DNA of 64,000 nt from Acidimicrobiaceae bacterium (GTDB lineage Bacteria > Actinomycetota > Acidimicrobiia > Acidimicrobiales > RAAP-2), in the NCBI GenBank assembly GCA_003138815.1, contig PLHD01000035.1, positions 1-64,000 on the forward strand, written 5' to 3'. This document shows, one piece after another, positions 41,996 through 48,010 of this stretch. The notes beneath the pieces were generated by a model. That model was not told the origin of the DNA and did not search any database. It saw nothing but the letters and a program-made list of their open reading frames with translations. Position numbers and translations under genes: made by a program. The stretch's first letter is position 1. The number at the start of each line of letters is the position of its first letter.

Positions 41996-42001
41996 TAGCG
42001 T
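41996..42001 (+). promoter_or_regulatory. possible -10 hexamer TAGCGT before the TrpF-like gene
   Basis: CAGTTAGCGT lies 18 bases before the GTG at 42020. The predicted leader contains GGAGG at the right distance, a leadered counterpart of the leaderless promoters here. Confidence 0.4.
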
Positions 42002-42019
42002 GCATCGTGGAGGTCGAAC

Positions 42020-42682
42020 GTGCGACTTAGGGGCGAAGGGCTGTTCATCAAGATCTCGGGCATCACGACCGAGGAGGACGCACTGTTCTCGATTGGCCTC
42101 GGAGCCAGCGCGGTGGGCTTCGAGTTCGGGCCCACGGCCCGTCGGATCTCGCCGGCCCTGGCTCACGACATCGTGCGACGCCTGCCCAACGGGGCGCTGT
42201 CAGTGGGGGAGTTTCGTAACGAGATGCCCCAGCGGATAGTCGAGGTCGCGAACACGCTGGGCCTCTCCGCGGTCCAGATCGGCGGCGTCATAACCCCCGA
42301 ACACCTGGCGTACGTCGCCGAGCGTGTCAACACGGTGATGAGGACGTTGCCGAGCACGACCGCCATCGACTCGTCGTCCCACATCGCCGGGGCCGACTAC
42401 CTGCTGCTGCCCGAGTCCGACGACTACGACTCACTGGTGGACTGCCTCGTGACCTTCCTCGATGAGACGATCCAGGTGCCGCTGATCGCCTCGGGAGGAC
42501 TTACGCCGTCCAACGTCGTTGACCTGGTCCAGAACTATCCGGTGTGGGGCGTGGACGTGCGCGCGGGTGTCGAGGTGTCGCCCGGGATGAAGGACCCGGT
42601 CCTGCTGGGCGAGTTCATCGCCAATGCCCGTTGGGCCTACGCCAACTCCTACGTCGAGCGACGTCACGACGACTGGTTCTGA
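42020..42682 (+). CDS. TrpF-like barrel protein lacking catalytic residues
   Basis: A 220-residue TIM barrel clearly related to phosphoribosylanthranilate isomerase: IKISGITTEEDALFSIGLGASAVGF in two parts, RRIS, LSAVQI, IASGGLTPSNV and VDVRAGVEVSPGMKD. The catalytic cysteine of the KICGIT motif is Ser13 (codon TCG). The catalytic aspartate of LLD(T/S) is Pro131 in LLLPES, the GGxGK phosphate loop is absent, and the QLHG histidine is Gly. It is therefore unlikely to be an active TrpF. Many actinobacteria use PriA for that reaction. GTG start with GGAGG six bases upstream. Confidence 0.8.
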   Translation: MRLRGEGLFIKISGITTEEDALFSIGLGASAVGFEFGPTARRISPALAHDIVRRLPNGALSVGEFRNEMPQRIVEVANTLGLSAVQIGGVITPEHLAYVAERVNTVMRTLPSTTAIDSSSHIAGADYLLLPESDDYDSLVDCLVTFLDETIQVPLIASGGLTPSNVVDLVQNYPVWGVDVRAGVEVSPGMKDPVLLGEFIANARWAYANSYVERRHDDWF

Positions 42683-42793
42683 CCGGCGACCGGCGGTGAC
42701 GTCCGGTTCACTGGCCACGTAGCCTTCATAGTCGCAGCCGGCGACGTCAGAGTCCCGGGCCCGACCGGACCGCGCCGGGTGAGTGAGGCTGGG

Positions 42794-43993
42794 TCAGGCG
42801 TGGTATCGGCGGAAGACGACGCTCCCGTTGTGACCTCCGAAGCCGAACGAGTTCGACAGGACGATCTCGACGTTCGCCGCTCGGGGGGCGCCGATCACGA
42901 CGTCGAGGTCGATCGCCGGATCGACCTCGGTGGTTCCCGCGGTGGGAGGGATGGTCTGCTTCAACAGCGTCATCACCGACACCACGCCCTCGAGTGCGCC
43001 GGCCGCGGCGAGGGAGTGGCCGAGGTGACCCTTGATCGAGGTGACGGGTGGTGCGTGGTCACCGAACACGTGGTGTACGGCCACCGACTCGGCCAGGTCG
43101 TTGAGCGGCGTCGACGTGCCGTGGGCGTTGATGTGCGACACATCGCTCGCGACGATCCCGGCGTCCTCGAGGGCCAGCTCCATGCAGCGCGTCGCGCCCC
43201 GGCCGGTCGGGTCCGGCGCCGTGATGTGGTGCGCGTCGGCCGTGGAGGCGGCGCCGATCACCTCGGCGAAGATCGTGGCTCCGCGGGCGATGGCGTGGTC
43301 CCACTCCTCCAGGATCAGGATCCCCGCTCCCTCGCCCATCACGAAGCCGTCGCGATTGACGTCGAACGGGCACGAGAAGTCCTCGTTGCTCAGCGCCGTC
43401 ATGTTGCGAAAGCCCGCCACGGCGATGTCGACGATGACCGCTTCGGCGCCGCCGGCCACGGCCACGCTGCAACGCCCCGACGCCACCAGGCGGGCGGCGT
43501 TGCCGATCGCGTGGGTCCCGGCGGCGCAGGCCGTCGTGACCGTCTCGCACGGTCCGCCGAGGCCGAAGCGCATCGACACCGAGGCCGTCGCGGCGTTGGG
43601 CATCATCATCGGCACCATGAACGGCGACACGCGGTCCGGGCCCTTGTCGTTGAGGATGCGCACCTGCTCGAGCACCGTTTGCAGGCCGCCGATTCCCGTG
43701 GTGACGATGCTGCCGGCGTCGTCGATCGGTCCGCTCAGCCCGCTCTGGCTCCAGGCCTCGTCGGCGGCCATCAGCGCGTACAGCGCGAAAGGGTCGAGGC
43801 GACGAAGCTCCTTGGGCCCCCCGAGGTGCGTGGCGTCGAACGTGGCGACCAGCTTGCTCGCCGGTGCGGTGCTCTTGGCGAGCGCCTCCCACAGGGCGTC
43901 AACCCCCACGCCCACGCACGTCAGCGCGCCGAGGCCCGTGACGGCGACCCGGCGGCCATGAACCGGACCCGAAGGGGTGACGGCTACCTGCAC
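42794..43993 (-). CDS. fabF: 3-oxoacyl-ACP synthase II
   Basis: Condensing enzyme for chain elongation in type II fatty acid synthesis. The 399-residue thiolase-fold protein has VAVTGLGALTCVG, the active-site cysteine Cys156 in TTACAAGTHAIG, and the two histidines in NAHGTSTPLND and KGHLGHSLAAAGALEG, ending SNSFGFGGHNGSVVF. It overlaps the stop of acpP by one base. Last gene of fabD-fabG-acpP-fabF; fabH is not in the window. Confidence 0.94.
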   Translation of the reverse strand: MQVAVTPSGPVHGRRVAVTGLGALTCVGVGVDALWEALAKSTAPASKLVATFDATHLGGPKELRRLDPFALYALMAADEAWSQSGLSGPIDDAGSIVTTGIGGLQTVLEQVRILNDKGPDRVSPFMVPMMMPNAATASVSMRFGLGGPCETVTTACAAGTHAIGNAARLVASGRCSVAVAGGAEAVIVDIAVAGFRNMTALSNEDFSCPFDVNRDGFVMGEGAGILILEEWDHAIARGATIFAEVIGAASTADAHHITAPDPTGRGATRCMELALEDAGIVASDVSHINAHGTSTPLNDLAESVAVHHVFGDHAPPVTSIKGHLGHSLAAAGALEGVVSVMTLLKQTIPPTAGTTEVDPAIDLDVVIGAPRAANVEIVLSNSFGFGGHNGSVVFRRYHA

Positions 43994-44232
43994 TACAGCT
44001 TGGCGTAGATCAGCTCGAAGGCTTCGCCCACGGTACGAATCTCCTTGAGCTCGTCTTCCGCAACCTCGATGTTGAAGGTCTCCTCGAGTGCCATGACCAG
44101 TTCGACGAGGTCCAGACTGTCGGCGCCCAGGTCGTCGGCGAACGACGCTTCCATCGTCACCTTGGAGGGATCAACGGCGAGAATCTCGACGGCGTTCTCG
44201 GAAAATTTCGCAAATGCTTCGTTACGGTCCAT
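43993..44232 (-). CDS. acpP: acyl carrier protein
   Basis: Carries growing acyl chains on phosphopantetheine. The 79-residue acidic protein has the attachment serine Ser39 in DDLGADSLDLVEL. A GAGGGAAAG stretch before the ATG can serve as ribosome site, and a possible promoter lies in the 61-base gap after fabG. Confidence 0.96.
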   Translation of the reverse strand: MDRNEAFAKFSENAVEILAVDPSKVTMEASFADDLGADSLDLVELVMALEETFNIEVAEDELKEIRTVGEAFELIYAKL

Positions 44233-44260
44233 GGTTCTTTCCCTCGCTTTGTATCGCCCC

Positions 44261-44266
44261 AGCGTA
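44261..44266 (-). promoter_or_regulatory. possible internal -10 hexamer TACGCT before acpP
   Basis: Minus-strand TACGCT lies 28 bases upstream of the acpP ATG. It may give acpP, which is needed in excess, its own transcript. Confidence 0.35.
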
Positions 44267-44273
44267 CTAAACG

Positions 44274-44286
44274 GCCCTGTAGGGGC
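44274..44286 (-). terminator. weak hairpin after fabG
   Basis: GCCC(T) and (G)GGGC can pair around a three-base loop just after the fabG stop and before the acpP -10. The transcript has only a short TTT after the stem. It may be a partial terminator or chance. Confidence 0.25.
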
Positions 44287-44293
44287 AAATCAA

Positions 44294-44998
44294 TTAATAG
44301 CCGAGCGCCAACCCGCCGTCCACCGCCAGGACCGCCCCGGTGATGTAGCGCGCCTGGCTACTGGCGAGGAACCCGACAACTCCCGCTATATCGGAAGGCT
44401 GGCCGGTGTGGCCCATCGGGATCATGGCCGCCATCTGATCCTTGGAGGAGCCGAGATCGCTGGTCATGTCGGTTTCGATCAGTCCGGGCGCGACCACGTT
44501 GACCGTGACCCCTCGCGTCGCCACCTCCTTGGCCAGCGCGCGCGCCAAGCCCACCAGGCCGGCCTTCGCGGCGGCGTAGTTCGCCTGGCCCGGAACCCCG
44601 ACGAAGGGACTGATCGAACCGATGAAGATGATCGAGCCCTGCCGGGCGCGCACCATCGAGGCCATGGTGGCACGTGCGGTGTAGAAGGCGCCGTCGAGGT
44701 CGGTGGCGATGACCTCGCGCCACTGTTCGTCGCTCATGCGCATGGCGAGCCCGTCGCGGGTGATGCCGGCGTTGACCACGCACACGTCGACCGGTCCGAA
44801 TTCGCCGATGGCCGCCTTGACTGCGGCGTTCACCTGCTCGGAGTCCGAGACGTCGACGGTGAAGGACTTCGCGCAGGTGGACGGAGCCGACCCCGAGCGC
44901 GAGAGGGCCACGACGCGGTCGCCCAAGGAGGCGAAGTGGTCGGCGATCGCTGCCCCGATTCCTCGGCTGGCTCCGGTGACGATGACGTGGCGACTCAT
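44294..44998 (-). CDS. fabG: 3-oxoacyl-ACP reductase
   Basis: NADPH-dependent SDR of 234 residues. It has the cofactor loop VTGASRGIG, NAG (VVNAGITRDGL), and the catalytic Ser-Tyr-Lys in GSISPFVGV and YAAAKAG. The family ending AVDGGLALGY is present. The start is ATG 44998, overlapping the fabD stop by four bases; the ORF-track version that starts near 45967 is antisense-like read-through of fabD's other frame. Confidence 0.93.
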   Translation of the reverse strand: MSRHVIVTGASRGIGAAIADHFASLGDRVVALSRSGSAPSTCAKSFTVDVSDSEQVNAAVKAAIGEFGPVDVCVVNAGITRDGLAMRMSDEQWREVIATDLDGAFYTARATMASMVRARQGSIIFIGSISPFVGVPGQANYAAAKAGLVGLARALAKEVATRGVTVNVVAPGLIETDMTSDLGSSKDQMAAMIPMGHTGQPSDIAGVVGFLASSQARYITGAVLAVDGGLALGY

Positions 44999-45924
44999 GG
45001 GCTGATCTCCTGAAGTTCGGTGAGCGACGAAGGGGCGTACTGGGACTCGAAGGGTCGAATGCGCTTGGTCAGACCCGTCAGGACCGCGCCGGGAGGCATT
45101 TCGATGGTGGTGGTCACGGTGTCGGGCAGCGCCAGCGTCGCGTCGAGGAACCGCACCGGGGATGTCAACTGACGTGACAGAATCTCGCGCCAGTCGTCGG
45201 CGCTGGTGTGCACGAGCCCGTCGACGTTGGCGATGAGCGTCGCGTCGGTCGAACCCCAGCTGGTGGTGGCGAGGGCTTCGTCCAATTCCGACTGCGCGGG
45301 ACTCATCAGCGGGGAGTGGAAGGCGCCCCCGACCGCCAGCGGCGTGGCCCGACGCCAGCCGAGCTCGCGGTGGCGCGCGACGAGGTCGTCCAGTCCCGAC
45401 CGGGTCCCGCTGACGACGATCTGACCGGTGCCGTTGATGTTGGCCACCCAGACCCCTTCGAGACCGTCGAGCATCGCTCGTGCTCCGTCGTCGCCGCCCA
45501 TCAGGGCCACCATCGACCCGGCGCTGGCCTCGGCCGCACGAGCCATCGCGGCGCCGCGCACCGCGATCAGGCGAGCCCCTTCCTCGAGCGACAGCAACCC
45601 GGAGGCGACGAGTGCCGAGAATTCTCCGAGGCTGTGACCTATGAGGAAGCGCGGACGCACGCCGAGGTCGAGCAGTTCGAGGTACCCGACCATGGACAGG
45701 GCGAAGGTTGCAATCTGAGCCCGGTCGGTGCGAACGACGTCCTCGCCAGAGGCAGTGGTCAGGAGCGCCTCGACGTCGGTCTGGGCGGCCTCGCTGATGC
45801 GCGCCACCTGCGACCAGTGCCGTGACTCGCGCCACGCCAGGCCAGCGCCGCCCGTGAGCGAGCCCTGTCCGGGAAAGAGGGCGACCAGATCGTCGCGGAA
45901 CAGGGGCGTGGGCCAGTCGGACAT
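44995..45924 (-). CDS. fabD: malonyl-CoA:ACP transacylase
   Basis: Loads malonyl groups on ACP. The 309-residue protein has LFPGQGSLTGG, the nucleophile Ser98 in GHSLGEFSALVASG, and GAFHSPLM with the catalytic histidine. It heads the fab operon. ATG 45924 is placed by a -10 hexamer six bases upstream, in the 18 bases between fabD and the tRNA gene. Confidence 0.94.
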   Translation of the reverse strand: MSDWPTPLFRDDLVALFPGQGSLTGGAGLAWRESRHWSQVARISEAAQTDVEALLTTASGEDVVRTDRAQIATFALSMVGYLELLDLGVRPRFLIGHSLGEFSALVASGLLSLEEGARLIAVRGAAMARAAEASAGSMVALMGGDDGARAMLDGLEGVWVANINGTGQIVVSGTRSGLDDLVARHRELGWRRATPLAVGGAFHSPLMSPAQSELDEALATTSWGSTDATLIANVDGLVHTSADDWREILSRQLTSPVRFLDATLALPDTVTTTIEMPPGAVLTGLTKRIRPFESQYAPSSLTELQEISP

Positions 45925-45936
45925 GATCTAACGGTA
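45925..45936 (-). promoter_or_regulatory. leaderless-type promoter -10 of fabD
   Basis: Minus-strand TACCGT is followed by six bases (TAGATC) and the fabD ATG. It lies between the 3' end of tRNA-Leu and fabD, so fabD could be made from its own start or by processing of a tRNA-fabD transcript. Confidence 0.55.
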
Positions 45937-45942
45937 ACAGCG

Positions 45943-46026
45943 TGCCCGGAGTGGGACTCGAACCCACACACCCTCTCGAGTAAAGACTTTTGAGGCCTCC
46001 GCGTCTGCCGATTCCGCCATCCGGGC
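45943..46026 (-). tRNA. tRNA-Leu (anticodon CAA)
   Basis: An 84-base class II tRNA. The acceptor stem pairs GCCCGGA with TCCGGGC, the T arm is GTGGG-TTCGAGT-CCCAC, the D arm is GCG/CGC and a long variable arm follows the anticodon stem. The anticodon loop CTCAAAA gives CAA (bases 45992-45990), reading UUG. The anticodon stem contains two G-U pairs. The discriminator is A, as expected for leucine, and CCA is not encoded. Confidence 0.95.
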
Positions 46027-46036
46027 TGCGGCGACA

Positions 46037-46042
46037 ACGGTA
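46037..46042 (-). promoter_or_regulatory. -10 hexamer of tRNA-Leu
   Basis: Minus-strand TACCGT ends ten bases before the mature tRNA 5' end, so transcription would start about four bases before it. The same hexamer precedes fabD and coaE. Confidence 0.4.
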
Positions 46043-46052
46043 GCAGCAACTC

Positions 46053-46065
46053 TAAGGTGGTGACG
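46053..46065 (+). promoter_or_regulatory. menC -10 (seven-base spacing) or ribosome site
   Basis: TAAGGT ends seven bases before ATG 46066. AAGGTGG in the same place can also act as a Shine-Dalgarno sequence, so the two readings cannot be separated by sequence alone. Confidence 0.35.
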
Positions 46066-47124
46066 ATGAAGTTGACCCTCTGGCGCGACGAGGCCGTGCT
46101 GCGCCGTCCGGTGGTCGCAGCCCACCAGAGTCACGGTGTTCGATCGAGGCTCTTCTTGCGCATTGAGCACGACGGTGTGATCGGATTCGGAGAGGTGGCC
46201 CCCCAGCCGACGGCCCTGCACGGTGACCCCGGCGTCGACGAGGTGATCGAAGAACTCACTCGGGTGACGATTCCCCAGGTCTGCGCGGCCTTCGTCCGAG
46301 AGGGTTCGGTGCCGTCGTGGACCAGGCTCGCACGCTTCGCGGGCGCCCGCCCGGCCAGTGCAGTGGCGGTGGCACTGGTGGAGATGGCCGTGCTCGACCG
46401 CGAGCTGCGCGCTTCGCGCCTGGACGCTCTGACGCTCTGGCCGCGGCGGTTCAACACCCCCACGCAGGCAACGGTGTCCCTGCTTGAGCTCGGCGAGCGG
46501 TGGAGTATCGGCGGGGACGTCGCTCGGGTGCGGGCCAAGACCTCCCCGGGCACCCTCTCCGCCGAGGCGCTCGAGCGGCTCGGTGAGCTCGGCGTGCCGG
46601 TGCTGCTCGACTTCAACTGCTCGGCCTCGAGCGACGCCGACGTGCTCGACCAGGTCGCACAGGTGGCGAGCGTCGCGACGCTCAGCGCCGTCGAGCAGCC
46701 GTTCGCCGCGGGCAACGTCATAGATCACTCGACGCTGGCCGAACAGCTGAGCGTGCCGGTCAGCCTCGATGAGGGCGTGCGCAACCTGCGCGACCTTGGC
46801 CAGATCGCGCGCTACGCCGCCGCGGGTGTGGTGTGCGTCAAGCCGGCCAGGGTCGGCGGGGTGGCCAACGCCCGGACCATGGTGCTGAAGGCGCAGACGC
46901 TGGGACTGCGGCCCTACCTCGGCGGTTTCTTCGAGTCGCCGTTTGCCCGCCACGTGCATCGGCTGCTCGCCGAGAACTGCGTCAGCGAGGCCAGCGATCT
47001 GGGCACGGTCGCGGTGGAGGCGGCGGGGGACCACCCGGAGATGGCTCTCTCGCGAGCGGGTTTCGGAGTGGCTCCTTCGCCGGAGCTCCTGGCGGCGGCC
47101 ACGGTCATCTACCAGGAGGGCTGA
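46066..47124 (+). CDS. menC: o-succinylbenzoate synthase (enolase superfamily)
   Basis: Dehydration step of menaquinone synthesis. The 352-residue protein has an N-terminal capping domain and a barrel with the catalytic lysine in VRAKTSPG, metal ligands in LLDFNCSA, EQPF and LDEGV, and the second lysine in VVCVKPARVGG. The loop LGGFFESPFARHVH suits the OSBS branch. Other enolase-superfamily activities (dipeptide epimerase, N-acylamino acid racemase) are possible, but menF and menG in the window favour MenC. ATG 46066 is the best of several in-frame starts. Confidence 0.75.
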   Translation: MKLTLWRDEAVLRRPVVAAHQSHGVRSRLFLRIEHDGVIGFGEVAPQPTALHGDPGVDEVIEELTRVTIPQVCAAFVREGSVPSWTRLARFAGARPASAVAVALVEMAVLDRELRASRLDALTLWPRRFNTPTQATVSLLELGERWSIGGDVARVRAKTSPGTLSAEALERLGELGVPVLLDFNCSASSDADVLDQVAQVASVATLSAVEQPFAAGNVIDHSTLAEQLSVPVSLDEGVRNLRDLGQIARYAAAGVVCVKPARVGGVANARTMVLKAQTLGLRPYLGGFFESPFARHVHRLLAENCVSEASDLGTVAVEAAGDHPEMALSRAGFGVAPSPELLAAATVIYQEG

Positions 47125-47133
47125 CGCTGGTTT

Positions 47134-47145
47134 TACACTCGGAGC
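47134..47145 (+). promoter_or_regulatory. leaderless-type promoter -10 of the coiled-coil gene
   Basis: TACACT is followed by six bases and ATG 47146. Confidence 0.55.
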
Positions 47146-47445
47146 ATGGGTGTTCGCAATCAGCGCAGGCGGCTCGAGGACCTGCAGCGGCGTCTCGGTG
47201 CCGCGCGCGAGAGCCTCGGCGTGCTCGAGGAGCAGGTGGCCGTGTGGAGCGAGGCGCTCGACGATGCCCGCATCCGTGCACTGGTCTCCGAGACGCCCCT
47301 TCAGGCCCGGGCGTACGACGAGCTGTCGCGCCAGGTGGCCATCGCCAACGCGGAGATGCGCCGCCGCTCGGTCGAAGTACGTAGCCTTGTGGGAGAACGG
47401 GACGAACTACTGCGCGAATGGACACCGAAAGATGACAATGGATAA
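47146..47445 (+). CDS. small coiled-coil protein upstream of pdtaR
   Basis: A 99-residue, almost entirely helical, charged protein (LEDLQRRLGAARESLGVLEEQ, then ALDDARIRALVSETPLQARAY, then a second long helix). I recall similar short proteins before PdtaR-type regulators in other actinobacteria, but no function is known. It has no membrane segment or signal peptide. Its end overlaps the pdtaR start by eight bases, so the two are likely made together and may interact. Confidence 0.7.
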   Translation: MGVRNQRRRLEDLQRRLGAARESLGVLEEQVAVWSEALDDARIRALVSETPLQARAYDELSRQVAIANAEMRRRSVEVRSLVGERDELLREWTPKDDNG

Positions 47446-48010
47446 GCGAGCCGTGATTGCCGATGACGAGTCGATCATCCGCCTTGACCTGAAGGAGATA
47501 CTCGAGGGCGACGGCTACCTCGTCGTCGGAGAAGCGGCCCGGGGAGACGACGCGCTCGCGATGATCCAGGAGATGGAGCCGGACCTCGCGCTGCTGGACG
47601 TCAAGATGCCCGGTCTCGACGGCATCGAGGTGGCGCGCGAGTTGAAGGGCTCGAGCACGGTGGTGGTGCTGCTCACGGCCTTCAGTCAGCGCAACCTGAT
47701 CGAGAGCGCCCGCGAGGCCGGCGTGGCCGCCTACCTCGTCAAGCCCTTTCGCAGCAGCGAGATCCTTCCGAAGCTGGCCGCAATCTTGAACCCCGATTCG
47801 GTCGAGCCGCACAAGGCCGCCGAGGCGCACCACGTCGACGAGAAAATCGAGACACGCGAGCTCGTCCAGCGCGCCAAGGAGATGCTGATGCGCGACCGGG
47901 GCCTCGACGAGCCGGCGGCCTTCGAGGTCATCCAGCAGTCGGCGATGCGAGGGCGCACGCGAATGCGCGATATCGCCCAGCAGATCCTGAAGGGTGAGTT
48001 TGTTGGCTGA
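47438..48010 (+). CDS. pdtaR: ANTAR response regulator, PdtaR-type transcription antiterminator
   Basis: A 190-residue response regulator: receiver domain with acidic pocket IADDES, phospho-acceptor Asp54 in LLDVKMPG and KPF, then an ANTAR RNA-binding domain (about 125-185, AKEMLMRDRGLDEPAAFEVIQQSAM). On phosphorylation, ANTAR proteins bind paired RNA hairpins and prevent termination. The cognate kinase PdtaS is not in the window. ATG 47438 is preferred to 47432 for spacing from GAAAG. polA starts 17 bases before its end. Confidence 0.9.
   Translation: MDKRAVIADDESIIRLDLKEILEGDGYLVVGEAARGDDALAMIQEMEPDLALLDVKMPGLDGIEVARELKGSSTVVVLLTAFSQRNLIESAREAGVAAYLVKPFRSSEILPKLAAILNPDSVEPHKAAEAHHVDEKIETRELVQRAKEMLMRDRGLDEPAAFEVIQQSAMRGRTRMRDIAQQILKGEFVG

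Noticed and set aside
42020-42682. Functional phosphoribosylanthranilate isomerase (trpF)
   Set aside because: Both catalytic residues are replaced, so the gene symbol was withheld.
42683-42793. Terminator in the 111-base gap between the TrpF-like gene and fabF
   Set aside because: Several short CCGG-rich inverted stretches can pair, but none is clearly better than expected in GC-rich DNA; I see nothing firm there.
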